64,000 nt of DNA from Clitopilus passeckerianus (GCA_944990035.1 CALYLX010000098.1:496001-560000); one strand, 5' to 3'. Counted from the first letter of the stretch, positions 47,278 to 57,957 are shown. Notes: generated from the sequence alone by a model not told the origin. A program made the numbers and translations.

Positions 47278-49305
47278 GCCCGAGGCTTCTTGAAAGAATT
47301 TTAGTAAGGCTTTTTCGATGCAGCTGTATAACATGTACTCACGAAAGGCCCCAAATTGAGAGTGAGAGGAAGGCCTGTGGTTCGGGCGTCTGTTTTGGAT
47401 CAAATGGCTGTGAAGAATCGAAAGCGCTCGTAGTCGGAGCTGGTTGGACTCATTCCTAGCCGCTGGTAGAAATTCAATCGTTTGTAAATGTATTATAACT
47501 GTAATTTACAACTTGGTACTTACCATCTGTAGGGCAAACCCATTCTGTGACCGTTCTGGACAAGTTGCTCCCATCACGCGAGACCAAACTCGGATTCTTT
47601 CTTTACTCCTGACGGTCATGTCGAAAGTTATGGATACCACAAACTTCAAGACTTTGCCACCTTATGTGTCTCCGTGGACTGCCTCGACCTTCTGGCTGCA
47701 GTGAACGCTCTGCTTGCCGTTCTATTGGACCCGTTTCTTGAAGGACCACAATATTGCACTGGCGGCCGAGTCGCCTCACGGTACCACATTTCCTCGACTG
47801 CCCCGCAGGCATCTTCAAACCTCAAAACACAATCGAAATGCTCTTCCAATGCGCATGAAACACCCCAAATTCTGGATCATGCAGAGGTAAAATACAAGTG
47901 CGCCTTCATCTACTATAATTCTTTCCTTTTTTTTGTTTAGGGTGCTGAGATACCTGCCGCTGCGGACGACTACATTACCACGGGAAACGAGCAATGTCGA
48001 AGCCATATGTCAAGCACTTAGCACCTCATTCCCAGCGGACTCAGACCCACTCGACACCCACCTCATGCCACCAGGAACTGTACATTTTCCACTCATGGAG
48101 GAGACGAACAGTATGGCTTGGGCATTCCCATTGACGAAACATGCCGAACAATCCACAAGTTCACTAGCACAAGCTCCAAGCAGTTTCGGACGTATCCGAA
48201 CCCTTGAATCACTCCCCGCCGCTAGTGGAGAACATTGCTGAACAGCCTCAACTCACCCCGTACGTCCATGCCCATGTGTCAGGGCCCAACTTGAATTATC
48301 CGTGGCTGTCCAATTTCGGCCTTCCCAGAACGTGGCCAGCAGTCCCCCCAATGTAACCCTCCCATTCCTCCTCGTAAAAGGATTCCAGTCGTCCTTGGAG
48401 TCGAACAATACCGACAGTTCACTCCTAGCTACAATCACCCCGAAGTATCCTTCAAACCGACTGTCACTTGCGTCGCAACCTTCTCCCACCACTGGAGGCA
48501 TGGCTTATTCGCGATTCAGTTGTCATCCATCCTACTACCAAACCATCAAGACATCTTCAACGAATGCTTTGATATCCCCAAACACCATCCATCCCAATCC
48601 ATCCTAGAAAAAAAAACCCTCCCGCATCCCCAGGCACTCCGAATCACGTCAAATAACATCATGATCGACATCTCCCACTGCAGGTCGGGGGCCATTTCCT
48701 CCATCCTCATTCTCCTCCCTATCCCCGTTCTCTGGGGCGAGCTTCCAATGGCTCGACGGTAACCTGAACCAAAGGAGCGAGGGGAGGAGGAGGAGGAGGA
48801 AGTTGAGAAGAACGCGTCTCGCTCTCACTCCCACCCCTACCGCCAACCCCCCACTGCCCATCAGCCACCGATCCCAGTCCCACACAGGCTGCTCTTTCGG
48901 ATCACCGGGACTGGCACCTCAGCGGCGCGGAGAGACGAGTGAATACGCAGGCGGGCAACGTCACGATATTTCGTACGGGAAGCGCCTCGTTCCTAGCCTT
49001 TACAATTAGATGGTCAAGTGGCCGTATAATGTTTAGTAGTAGCTGAGTAGCCTTTACAAATTAGATGGTCAAGTGGGAAGTAGACTTAGTTCCATGTAAA
49101 CCAGCTGCGTTGAACACTCGGTAGACAATGTCAATCTTCCCCATGTCATCCCCCCTCAACGTGTCTTCTTGTTCGAGAAAGACTTGGAAATATGGATATA
49201 ACAATTCCACGAATAAGTAGATAAAACCTCGCGTCTTCACAAGGCGTCGACGTCAAGCGTCGTTGAAGAAAGTTAGATACAGCATGAAAATGAGATCAGT
49301 CCATC
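47278..49305. other. Stretch with coding-like fragments but no assignable gene
   Basis: Plus strand pieces read VSVDCLDLLAAVNALLAVLL and TGGRVASRYHISSTAPQASS (47650-47890), joined at a GTAAAA/TTTAG pair to GAEIPAAADDYITTGNEQCR and then a stop. Further pieces near 48260-48660 read GVEQYRQFTPSYNHPEVSFK. The minus strand is also open over 48253-48501. It may be a decayed gene. I recognise no domain. Confidence 0.3.
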
Positions 49306-51390
49306 CTATAAATCCCGCCTCTTCCAATAAACCTCCTGCCCTACCTTGCCCTCCTCCTCCTTGATCTCCCTCGCAACCCGCTCGACACCCCTAAAGACCC
49401 TCAAGAAGTTCCCGCCTGTCAACCCGCCGAGGTCGGGGGCGGTCCAGTTGCGGGAGATTAGTTCTGCGATCTGTTGGGGTGGGGTGGGGTTAGTAAGGGT
49501 TGGAAGGTGGAGGCGAGGAAGGAGGCGAGGGAAGGCGAGGGAGGTGGGGTGGGAGATGGAGGGGACGAGGAACAGAAGGAAATGAGGGAACAGAGTGTGG
49601 AGGTAGGAAGGAGTGGGGAAAGTGGGAAGAGGGAGAGGAGGGGAAGGAGCAGAAGAGACGAGACTCACCAACGCAGGATACTTGCTAACATCCTCCAATC
49701 CCTTCGGGGTATCTCCAATTCCATCGAAGTCGGATCCAATACCGACGCTAGAGGGGGTGCGAGTGCGTTAGCACGAGCCAATCGAGGGTGGAGAAAGACG
49801 AGACGAGAACTCACTGCTTCTTCCCCGCAACCCTCGCAATATGTTCAACATGATCAGCAACCTTCTTCACATCCGCCACCTCTCCATTCTCCTCATCCGC
49901 GATGAAGAACGGTGCAAAGTTGACCATAACAACCCCATCCTTCTTCCCTCCCTCCCCCTTATCGTCGCTTTGCTCCTCCTGCGTCCCCAACATCTCCAAA
50001 ATCCCATCCGGCACATTCCTCGGCCCGTCCCTAACCCCCCTCGCACTCGAATGACTCCACATCACGGGCGCCCTAGAGAGTTTGAGAGCTTGGATGGCAG
50101 TAAGGTCGGATGTATGCGAGAGGTCGATGATCATTCCTAGGCGGTTCATTTCGTTGATTAGGGCTGGGCCGAATTTGCTGGTGGGTGATACGTAGTCAGT
50201 TTATATGCATGGTTGAATGAAAGAGATAGAACACACCTCAAACCACCCCACCTCCCCTCCTTCTCAACATCTCCCCACCTATACCCACCCGAATCCGCAA
50301 ACGCATTATGGCACGTATGCGTCAACGTCATATACCTCACGCCCAATTCATAATACATCCTCAACACAGCCAAACTATTCCCCAGCTGATGTCCGCCTTC
50401 CACTCCTAGCAGAGAAGCGATCTTGTGGTGGGAGATGGCAGAGGTGACGTCAGAAGAAGAGAGGGAGAGAGAGAATGTGGATGGGTATTTGGCGATTAGT
50501 TGGTGGGAGATGTCGATTTGTTCTAGCGTGTCTCTATGCGTGGGGTGGTGAGTTTAGTGAGTTTAGTGAGTTTGATCAGTTTCGCCAGATCGACTGACCT
50601 AACTCTCCAACTCGCGCCCAAATAATCCTTCCCCTCCCTCTCCTTCCCCGGACACCCAACATACACACTCCAAAAGAAGCCCCCAACCCTCCCCTCTCTC
50701 AATCGTGGTATATCAACATGTCCTTCCAACTTCTTATCCAGCTCGACGGCGGTGGCGTTGTTATGGTATAGGCTTCGGACTAGAATCGGGAGGTCGATGT
50801 GGCCGTCCTATCACCCGGATACTCTTGAGTATACCATATCGCCTTTAAATATGTAATAGGACGAGACTCACGATAACAGGCGCCCTCTCCAACACCCACT
50901 CCGCCGCCCTCCCCACATCACCCCTCGGCATCTGCCCAACCATCCCAGGCATCCACTCTCCTACCCACTCTGACCTCCCAAATCCGACGAAAAGCACCAG
51001 TGCCGCAACGAATACCAAGACTAGGGCAGTCCACACGCCGATGCGGGCTTTGAGACCTCCTTGAGCGTCTGGTTTGGACGACGTGGGGGGTGGCCCGTTG
51101 TAAGGTGGGTTGAGGAGAGGAGAACGTTCGGTCGTCCTGTTTCCGGTGCCGTTGGGGTTCGTGTTGTTGGGAGGTTGAGCCTGGGTGTACCCGGTATTCC
51201 CGTAATTATTCCCAGCGTTGTTCGGGTTGGGGTTGGTAGTGCCATTACCTACGTCGTATGGACGAGGATTAGAAGTAGGCGGCCCAGGCGCGGGAGGTAA
51301 AGCCCGAGACCGAGAAGGAGGTGGGGGTGGAGGTGCACCTGCGGTGGAGGGGCGGGTGCCTCCCGAGTTGGTGGGAGGTGGGTTTGGCAT
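49306..51390 (-). CDS. Membrane dipeptidase (peptidase M19 family)
   Basis: Minus-strand gene with about seven exons. It starts [11 protein letters not shown] with a Pro/Asn/Gly-rich cytosolic tail of about 110 residues, then a signal anchor [19 protein letters not shown], so a type II membrane protein is likely. The catalytic domain has DGHIDLP (HxD zinc ligands), [12 protein letters not shown] (Glu ligand), [19 protein letters not shown] and [10 protein letters not shown] (His ligands), and GIGSDFDGI (Asp). All metal ligands of the renal dipeptidase family are visible. It hydrolyses dipeptides, and fungal members may act in the secretory pathway, vacuole or cell surface. An acidic insert ([15 protein letters not shown]) sits in a surface loop. 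The stop is at 49306. Confidence 0.93.
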
Positions 51391-51897
51391 CTTGTTTCTG
51401 GGCTAGTAGTATTCCTCTAGGTAGGGATTCTTCGACTGGTTTGTGGGTTGGTGGAGAGTATCGTAGTGGGGAGAGAAGAGTTGAAGCCTGCCTGGCGTGA
51501 GTACCCTCTGCTGTCCAACGCGTGTACTCTACGTGTCCCGACTCCTCTTCACTGAATCTCACCGCAGTATGTGTGGTTAATATCACACCGCTCCCTACTC
51601 GAGGACAATGCCTTGCGAGATAGATGAAGAGGAACGAGTCGAGTGCGTGAACGATCGGAACTTGCACTCGACGCCAGAGGCTCACTCAGCAAATCACTGG
51701 CAGGATCAGGAAAGGAAATGACGCGATCGGTCACACTAATCACACTTCGGCTTTGTTTGATCCGGGAGATAAGATAACACCTCTCCTCCCTTTTCCTCCT
51801 TTCGCCTCACCGTTCATGTCGGTGCACTGACTCACATCGACTCATTTCCACAGCGAGGAGTCAAGGAGTACAAACGGGTACAACGCACCCTTCGCAA
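51391..51897. other. 5' flank of the dipeptidase gene and left edge of the tRNA-like array
   Basis: No gene. From about 51555 onward the sequence is repeated at 58700-58932, immediately in front of the first tRNA-like element of each copy. Confidence 0.6.
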
Positions 51898-51979
51898 GGG
51901 CCGATGGCTTACCGGAAGTCACACCAGACAATTGTTTCGCTAAAACACTTGGTTCCCAGTTCGAACCTGGGTCGGTCCA
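51555..51979. repeat. Segmental duplication (partner 58700-59014)
   Basis: Both copies share TTAATATCACACC, a CACTCGAGGAC-like stretch, GATAAGATAACRCC, TCATGTCGGT and then the tRNA-like element. The intervening bases differ by many substitutions and indels. The elements at the right end (51898-51979 and 58933-59014) are nearly identical. Confidence 0.8.
51898..51979 (+). ncRNA. tRNA-like element 1 (complete ends)
   Basis: Ends GGGCCGA and TCGGTCC pair over seven positions with one G-T. A-box-like TGGCTTACCGGAAG, a D-arm GCTT/AAGT, a T-arm CCCAG-TTCGAAC-CTGGG. The middle contains ACCA/TGGT flanking 22 bases, with no clear U33 or anticodon. Nearly identical to the element at 58933. Confidence 0.75.
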
Positions 51980-52086
51980 CTCTCAAACTCGAGGAAGGAG
52001 CCAATTCTTTTTGAGAGTTCCCTGGCAGCGTATGAGCTCACATGGGCGGGTAGTACGTACAGCTATATAGAACGGGGGATTGCGAG

Positions 52087-52167
52087 GGAGTGATGGCTCA
52101 GCGGAAACTCGCACGAGACGAGACGCCTGGAGAGCTGATCAATACCCAGGTCGGACTGGGTCCCTCC
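52087..52167 (+). repeat. tRNA-like element 2 (family 2, diverged)
   Basis: Starts GGAGTGA, has TGGCTCAGCGGAAA, then ACCCAG-GTCGGA-CTGGGT and TCCCTCC. The ends pair except one position. The T-loop is one base short, so the B-box is damaged. Confidence 0.6.
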
Positions 52168-52349
52168 GATAGGCAAGCAATGCACTCGTACAATTGCGTA
52201 TCTTTTGACTCAACTCTCTCACCTCGAGTCTTTAAATTTAGATCTCAGAGTCTCAGAGGAACCAATGCATATAATTGGTTGCGTCAGAGGGGCTGGTCAC
52301 GAGTCTATATAATTGGTAGGTATGATCAAGTGGTTGGTTGGGCAGGGAG

Positions 52350-52428
52350 GGACTGATGGCTCAACGGAAAGTCTACCAGCACGAGACGAGACGGGAGCTG
52401 ATCAACACCCAGGTCGGACTGGGGTCCT
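52350..52428 (+). repeat. tRNA-like element 3 (family 2)
   Basis: GGACTGATGGCTCAACGGAAA start, CACCCAGGTCGGACTGGGG and GTCC end. It is followed by ATGAAGATCAAGCGCGC and a T6 run, a tail shared with elements at 52759 and 59123. Confidence 0.6.
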
Positions 52429-52453
52429 TAAATGAAGATCAAGCGCGCGCCGA

Positions 52454-52459
52454 TTTTTT
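52454..52459 (+). terminator. T6 run after tRNA-like element 3
   Basis: Six T residues about 30 bases past the element, in the position of a pol III terminator. It would allow a short body downstream of the tRNA-like head. Confidence 0.3.
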
Positions 52460-52758
52460 CGAGTGCATGAGATCTACTAGTAAATGGTTCTTGCTCATGC
52501 TCAAGTTGGGGGGAAAAAAAAAGCTTGGTCCATTGGAACCTAAATCCTTGCCCAAAATATGCATGCATTCACGTAATGAGGACTAGGGCTTCTTGGTACC
52601 ATTTCCAAGCGCTATGGTCCATGTCATGAGCCATTGTATCGGGCTTCTGCGGTGCGAACGTACCGCTATGAGTACTTTTTATGATTACTTTTACTATTTG
52701 GATGATCTCGGATGACCTCACATGGACAAGTAAATCTATCTATGAACCACGCGTTTAT

Positions 52759-52832
52759 GGACTGATGGCTCAGCGGAAACGCGTCCGAGACGAACGAAGA
52801 GCTGATCAACACCCAGGTCGAACTGGGGTCCT
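52759..52832 (+). repeat. tRNA-like element 4 (family 2)
   Basis: GGACTGATGGCTCAGCGG start, the same central GAGCTGATCAACACCCAGG run as element 3, CGAACTGGGG and GTCC end. Tail ATGAAGATCAATCGCGC then GATTTTC. Confidence 0.6.
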
Positions 52833-52922
52833 TTGGATGAAGATCAATCGCGCGCCGATTTTCTCGAGTTTGGGTCTGGCTTGCGATGATACGTAACGAA
52901 ATCATGATGAACTCATCCTCAA

Positions 52923-52989
52923 GGACCAATGGCTTAGTGGAAATCACTACTTCGTCACTACTCACTGTCATGCCATGTGCCGTCGGCCC
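52923..52989 (+). repeat. tRNA-like element 5 (5' half only)
   Basis: GGACCAATGGCTTAGTGGAA with intact A-box-like part. No T-arm. A TCGGCC-like end at about 52983 is doubtful. Confidence 0.4.
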
Positions 52990-53084
52990 ATATGGTTGCA
53001 TTACGGCGCAATGTATTTTGTTGAGATTTCAAGTTTGAAAGCTACTAGTACACCTTCTAAGGCTACTAAGCTAGTGCCTAGCAA

Positions 53085-53163
53085 GGGCTGATGGTGTAAT
53101 GGAAACCACTGGCATGCCGCGCATGACTCGGAGTGTGGCACTCAGGTCGATCTGAGTTGGTCC
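53085..53163 (+). repeat. tRNA-like element 6 (family 2)
   Basis: Ends GGGCTGA and TTGGTCC pair through wobbles. TGGTGTAATGG replaces the A-box, and CTCAG-GTCGAT-CTGAG forms a T-arm-like hairpin in which the stem has changed on both sides relative to CCCAG/CTGGG. Confidence 0.6.
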
Positions 53164-53432
53164 TGTAACAATGACTTGGAGGAAGTTTTGACTCGGTCAT
53201 GGCCCATGGGCTCGCAAACGTAACTTATGGCTCAGTATTCAGTGGTCAGGTCGTATCTCAATTCGTTGTCCGATTTTACTGGTTTTCGTACTTGGCGCGC
53301 ATTCTCTTGTATTCTCTTTCTCTTGACTCGGATCGGTCCGAATCTCAATTCACGTGTTCGCCACGCCTCGTCCTCGCCTCACTCCTGCCATGCCCAATAC
53401 TATCCTAATCCCAAAGGACTCGTGTTTCTCAA

Positions 53433-53482
53433 GGACCGAAGGCTTAGTGGAAGCTGGACACAATGCGAATTTGGATCGGTCC
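53433..53482 (+). repeat. tRNA-like element 7 (short, 50 bases)
   Basis: GGACCGA pairs perfectly with TCGGTCC, and GCTT pairs with AAGC around AGTGG. The middle is reduced to about 24 bases and the T-arm is lost. The element at 57762 has the same deletion. Confidence 0.6.
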
Positions 53483-53554
53483 ATTTTCGCGCTCATACGT
53501 AACTACCTATGGCCACATGGCCTGAATCTGGCACGGACTCACGGACTACCGCAG

Positions 53555-53644
53555 GGACAGGTAGCTCAGTGGAAACGCGCCGGTGTACGGCAAGCACTGG
53601 AAATGCCGGAGATGTTGGGCGTCCAGGTCGATCTGGACCAGTCC
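53555..53644 (+). repeat. tRNA-like element 8 (family 2)
   Basis: GGACAGG and CCAGTCC pair with one mismatch. TAGCTCAGTGGAAAC is close to the A-box consensus, and GTCCAG-GTCGAT-CTGGAC is a perfect six-pair hairpin. Confidence 0.6.
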
Positions 53645-54053
53645 TATACTTGAGGTTTGACCCACGTTCAATTTTTCTTTTTGCTCTTGATTCTGACTGG
53701 ACTCAAATATGGTTATATCGTGCTCCCCGCTTGATTTGGGTAGGCTCTGGAAGCACTGGAAGGCACTCAGGCTGGCTTGCATACGAATAATGACTCACTA
53801 TGATTTTCAATTTCAAACGACACCCACGCACCGGCATTGAATAAGGCAACAAAACTTAATACTCACTGGCAGAAAACGCGTCTGGTTTCTAGTCCGACCT
53901 CAGGCTTCCGGGTTTGGCATAGAATCAATCCTCGAGCTCGTACTTAGTCGATTTGCCGGCCCTCGTGTTGGCTCTTGACATGCCTCGCCTCCCCTTCGCT
54001 GTACCTAGTACTATCCTAATCACAAACATTGAACCAAATTCGTTCTTCCCCAA

Positions 54054-54103
54054 GGGCCGATGGCTTAGTATGCTTGATTCCCAGTTCGAACCTGGGCCGC
54101 TCC
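54054..54103 (+). repeat. tRNA-like element 9 (short, T-arm intact)
   Basis: GGGCCGATGGCTTAGTA start, then directly CCCAG-TTCGAAC-CTGGG and CCGCTCC. A-box and B-box are only about 20 bases apart because the middle is deleted. Confidence 0.6.
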
Positions 54104-54196
54104 GCTATAGCGAAAGTAAGCATCTATATTTTTCAGCCGTCTAGAGGTAAGATCGGTACCGCGATTTCCTAGTACTGTATGCTGGTCGGATAGCGA

Positions 54197-54254
54197 GGGC
54201 TGATGGGGTAGTTGAACTGCGGCGAGTGCTGTCCAGGTCAATCTGGATTGGTCC
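54197..54254 (+). repeat. tRNA-like element 10 (family 2)
   Basis: GGGCTGA and TTGGTCC ends, CCAG-GTCAAT-CTGG hairpin. A-box changed to TGGGGTAGTTG. Matches 57899-57957. Confidence 0.55.
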
Positions 54255-54398
54255 TACGACACGAGTGTGTATAGTCAGATTGTTGACACCGGTTTCGACG
54301 TATCTTGAGCCGCACTGCCCACCACGACCTTAACTCCAAGGCATCTCCTCAAAATTCGGTCCGGGAGTCTAGGAGATACCTCAAATGCATGCACATCA

Positions 54399-54483
54399 GA
54401 GACTAATGGCTTAGTGGAAGCTACTGAGTACTGAGGACTGATGGCGCAATGGAAATTGTGGCGAGTGCTGTTCAGGTCAAAGT
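54399..54483 (+). repeat. tRNA-like elements 11a and 11b (partial)
   Basis: A 5' half with AATGGCTTAGTGGAAGC (54399-54430) is followed at once by GGACTGATGGCGCAATGG and TTCAGGTCAA (54435-54483), which lacks its 3' end. Confidence 0.45.
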
Positions 54484-54835
54484 GTCAATATTTAATTTTC
54501 AATGTTCCGACTGTTCTGAATCCGGTCGGTCTGGCCAATCCAGATAGGACACCTCAGATTCGTGCGTTTGCTCAAATCGCGGCCGAACTTTCTGCTTTCA
54601 GTCTCTTCATTTGTCAACGTTTTAACCCTCATTCCACGTCATTCAGTAGCCTAGTAGTTATCTCTTTCTGACATCTCTGATGATGATTTTCGGACAGGGT
54701 ACGAATCCCGGTACGAATGTTGTAAAAACAATTAATATGTACACCACCAGGGTTTCACTAGTCAGTGGCTTCGGCATCTGATACAGAAGTCAGTATTGTT
54801 GCAGCAATGATGTCACCGTGAATTACCAGTGACAG

Positions 54836-55600
54836 TTATTTGTCTGTCAGCAAGGCCTCTGAAGCGGGTTCTGGGTTGGAATTGATCCCTCCCAGCTTTA
54901 CATTGATCCTACAATGCCCCATAATGTTCACTATACTCGATTAGAGAATGTTAAAGGGGTACGTACTCCGGACACACATTAACCCAGTACTGGGGCTCTG
55001 CATCGCGACACTCATTGATCTTGAGGAATTGAATAGCAACTCTCATCTGTACTTCGAGGTATCAGAGAGGTGCTAGCTAGTGGAAGCAGGGCATACCCTA
55101 TCGCCGAAGCTATTCCCAAAAATGAGAATGTGCGGATCTCGAGCTGAGGTTCACTTACTTCTTTATGTCCATGTAGAGCTCGTTCTCTGCATCCTCTGGC
55201 AGAATAACAACAAAGAGCTTGGGTGACTTCCCGGTCTTGGAGCGGCAATCCCTCCCGAAATGAGATAGTTGCTTAGTGACGACGGTAGTGAGTGCCGCCA
55301 AAAAACAGTCAAAAAGAAGATACTTACCTCGCTAATAAGTCCTCGAGTGTTCTGGTACGAAATGAGAGGGTTCTCCTCCTTAAGAACCATGCCTGGGTCA
55401 CAGTTAAAGCAGGAGGAAAGGACAGAACGTTGGAGGTACAGACCAACGGCCGTGCATGCTGCCCTGAGTCCAAACATCATATTTTCAGCTGCAGCTGGGC
55501 CGAAATTACGTTCCTCGTCGTAAATGACCACTCCCCATGCGTCGATGGACACGGGTTTGAAAAGTTTATTGTCGATCCTGATGGTCCGATAAGTCTACTA
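54836..55600 (-). pseudogene. Argonaute relic (Mid domain and start of PIWI)
   Basis: Minus-strand exons read NKLFKPVSIDAWGVVIYDEE and NFGPAAAENMMFGLRAACTA (about 55590-55330). After an intron comes KSPKLFVVILPEDAENELYM (about 55225-55155). Then RVAIQFLKINECRDAEPQYW (about 55045-54975) joins in phase to INVKLGGINSNPEPASEALL, and an in-frame TAA at 54836-54838 ends it. The linker-2/Mid order, the LxVVILPE strand, the QYWxNV block and the NVKLGGIN motif are specific to eukaryotic Argonautes. Missing are the N, PAZ and almost all PIWI parts, including the catalytic Asp of the GADV/IxHP motif. The second and third exons do not join in frame with any nearby GT-AG pair I could find. It is therefore a fragment, probably dead. 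Confidence 0.87.
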
Positions 55601-56013
55601 TCATTCGAGCCGAGTCAAAATTGACGCACATATTCCAGCTCTGTGGGATATGGGGAAAGCAAGACGACTTTTCCGCTGCCGCCTTTTCCTAAAGATCATG
55701 TCAACTCGTGGGGCATGTGATTGATCATCGATATCGATTAACAGCTACTTCTCTCGAGAATCACTGGGTCGAAACGAGGTGGAACTGATAGCCTCAATAG
55801 TAGCGCTTCGACTCAAGAGATCCTTGGGTAATGAATTCTGTGCCCTTTAGAGGCAAGCAATTAACTTGAACGTTGATTACCGACGAATTGGCACCAGGCT
55901 TTGCCCTGATTTGTTCTGAGATTATTGGACTCGGGGTAGATAAGATAAGATGCGGCTCTTCAATAATCACGGTTTGCGGGTCATTATGACCCAAATTACA
56001 TACAAGCTAGGAA

Positions 56014-56083
56014 GGGCCGATAGCTTAACGGAAGTTAACAAATCAATCTTGTTTGTTCCCCAGTTCGAACCTGGGTCGGTCCC
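56014..56083 (+). ncRNA. tRNA-like element 12 (complete)
   Basis: GGGCCGA/TCGGTCC acceptor-like stem, TAGCTTAACGGAAGT as D-arm, AACAAA/TTTGTT as anticodon-like stem with a nine-base loop TCAATCTTG, and CCCAG-TTCGAAC-CTGGG. This is the copy closest to a full cloverleaf, but no U33 is in place. Differs from 60184-60254 by one substitution and one inserted base. Confidence 0.78.
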
Positions 56084-56318
56084 ATTTCGATGCCTTGTTC
56101 TCGGGCAATATGTTCTCTCCCTTGGCTCCTTCCAGTACCCTGACGACACAAGGGGGTCATTTTTCAAGCCTTTGAATGCCTATTGTCACATACCGAGCTG
56201 ATCGTGCAGTCTGACTTTTATGCCTCAGCCTCAGCATTGAACGAATTTCACTTGGGATCAGTCTCGTGCCGTTGAAATGTCTAGCAATAGTTCCAGGTTA
56301 AAAACAGATTTTCTGCAA

Positions 56319-56381
56319 GGCCCGGTGGATCAACGGAAACTGCGCTGCATAAGGTTCCCAGTTCTAACCTGGGTCAATCCA
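56319..56381 (+). repeat. tRNA-like element 13
   Basis: GGCCCGGTGGATCAACGG start (diverged), GCGCTGCATAAGG centre, CCCAG-TTCTAAC-CTGGG T-arm with one changed loop base, TCAATCC end. Partner of 60497-60559. Confidence 0.55.
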
Positions 56382-56384
56382 TGT

Positions 56385-57350
56385 ATTCGTGCATTGGAGT
56401 TACATTTGTTGTCTCTATATTCAGTCATTTCAAGGCAGTCGCGCGTCGGCTGGCCCTCCCTGAGTGATCGATCAACTACCTAAGCTGATCCGCCCCCGCC
56501 CTCTTCCGGCCTCCCTCCTCCCAGATCCCACTTTCCACCCTCCCCCGGTCGTAGAATTAGTAGAAATCAATGAAGATCAGTGGCGAACAATGTTGTATGC
56601 CCTGCGGGGCAGTAAGGAAGAGCCAGAAACCGAAATTGATTGTGCTAGCCAGTTGCGGCTGCTTCCCGGACAATCATCCACTGGCAAATCGGGATTGCCT
56701 CTCTGACGCGTCGTGAAACTGGTAAACTGAGCCTCTCCGGGCCATAAATATATTATTAATGGTACAAGGCATGGGATTCAAAGTATGTAGGCTTGTATAT
56801 ATGTATAATACTTTGAGATTTTGAATACTTGAATACTTGACGTGGTCCTGGACACCAAAGAGCGACAGAAAAGCTAAGAAAACTACCTAACCAGAGGGAG
56901 AGAACCAGCTCGGTTTACCGGTTTACGATAAGTGGAATAAGGAGCGGATAAGTTCCCTCAGTAACTTATCTCATCAGTTTACGACCGAACCTGGGCTTTA
57001 CAGCTCAGTTTAACTTTATGGGACTCGGCAAAACCGCCGACGCGCGCGTGACGCTTACTCAGCGTATCGCCACCAACCCTGACCCTCCCCAACCTTCCCA
57101 TCATCCCGCCCTCCCCGACCCTTGATCGAGTTTACTGAGTTTACGATCGTAGGCGTAAACTTCGCAAAATAACTGTACTTATGGCTCAGCGTTCACGTTG
57201 TCTCTTCACTTTGTGCTTGAACCTATCGCTCGGCTGCAACCACCCTCGTATTCTCTTTCCTCTTGATCAGGCCGCGTGTTGCTTCACGTGTGGGCCTCGC
57301 CTCACCCTCATCCTCCACCGGTATTATCGTAATCCCAAACACCTCGCTTC
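56385..57350. other. Spacer in the array
   Basis: A plus frame at 56464-56706 (80 residues, VVELVEINEDQWRTMLYALR) is coding-like but unassigned. At 56915-57175 the motif GTTTACGA or its complement occurs several times (GGTTTACCGGTTTACGA, CAGTTTACGACC, GAGTTTACTGAGTTTACGA, GGCGTAAAC). No element of the array lies here. Confidence 0.35.
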
Positions 57351-57354
57351 TCAA

Positions 57355-57390
57355 GGACCTATGGATCAGTGTTGATCCCTGGTTCGGTCG
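57355..57390 (+). repeat. tRNA-like element 14 (5' end only)
   Basis: GGACCTATGGATCAGTG then a remnant TTCGGTCG. Preceded by the same upstream box (ATCGTAATCCCAAA) as element 7. Confidence 0.4.
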
Positions 57391-57466
57391 CATCAGAATA
57401 ACAGTTATTTCAACGTTTTTTTGCTACATGGAATATGTCGGGGAATTGGAAGGGAGACTTGTTGAG

Positions 57467-57536
57467 GGACGAATAGCTCAGTGGAAACACGTCACTGGGT
57501 GTGATTAATGATGTTCAGGTCGATCTGGATCAGTCC
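57467..57536 (+). repeat. tRNA-like element 15 (family 2)
   Basis: GGACGAATAGCTCAGTGGAAAC start, TTCAG-GTCGAT-CTGGA hairpin, TCAGTCC end. Followed after about 20 bases by a T8 run at 57559-57566. Confidence 0.6.
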
Positions 57537-57558
57537 TATAGATGACGATGACCTCCGC

Positions 57559-57566
57559 TTTTTTTT
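57559..57566 (+). terminator. T8 run after tRNA-like element 15
   Basis: Eight T residues downstream of an element with an A-box-like TAGCTCAGTGG. A plausible pol III stop. Confidence 0.35.
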
Positions 57567-57761
57567 GCACTTGTGTCTGACTGGTCTCAATTATAAATAT
57601 TTGTTGCTCTCTGCTTTGTCCGGGTCCCTGGGATGGCTCAATTCGATCTCGTACTCTATTTACCGGTCCTCATGTCAATCCACGTGTTGGCTATTGACAC
57701 GCCTCGCCCTTGCTTGTGTACGATATACTATCCTAATCACAAACGGACTCGTGCTTCCTAA

Positions 57762-57811
57762 GGACCGATGGCTTAGTAGAAGTCAGACACAGTGCGAACT
57801 TGGGTCGGTCA
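57762..57811 (+). repeat. tRNA-like element 16 (short)
   Basis: GGACCGATGGCTTAGTAG start and TCGGTC end around a 25-base centre, the same truncated form as 53433-53482. Confidence 0.55.
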
Positions 57812-57898
57812 TTGGCTGAAATTCTCAAATATACGCCTTTTTCTACTCTCTGGGAGCGGGTGTAAGTAATACAGCTTCTTACGCTGATAGGACGGCAA

Positions 57899-57957
57899 AG
57901 ACCGATGGTGTAATGGAAAGTGTGACGAGCGGCGTATAGGTCGATATGGGTTGGTCC
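57899..57957 (+). repeat. tRNA-like element 17 (family 2)
   Basis: AGACCGATGGTGTAATGG start, ATAGGTCGATATGGG remnant of the T-arm, TTGGTCC end. Confidence 0.5.

Larger units (their letters stand above)
53230..54480. repeat. Multi-element segmental duplication (partner about 57180-58320)
   Basis: The two blocks are collinear. Both contain CTTATGGCTCAG, an upstream box with TATCCTAATC-CAAA followed by GGACTCGTG, short elements (53433 and 57762), a family-2 element (54197 and 57899), the run ACTCCAAGGCATCTCCT, a 5' half or element (54399 and 58112) and a further family-2 element (54435 and 58257). Flanking sequence between them is strongly diverged. Confidence 0.7.
56011..56390. repeat. Segmental duplication (partner 60181-60560)
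   Basis: Both copies carry a complete element, a spacer with TTCGATGC, CACACCGAGCT-like and CTAACTTTTATG-like runs, TCGTGCCGTTG, and a second shorter element. The spacers differ by many changes and indels, while the first elements are almost identical. Confidence 0.8.

Noticed and set aside
54441..54671. Small membrane-type peptide frame
   Set aside because: It starts inside a truncated tRNA-like element and has no conserved partner in the duplicate block at 58.3 kb.
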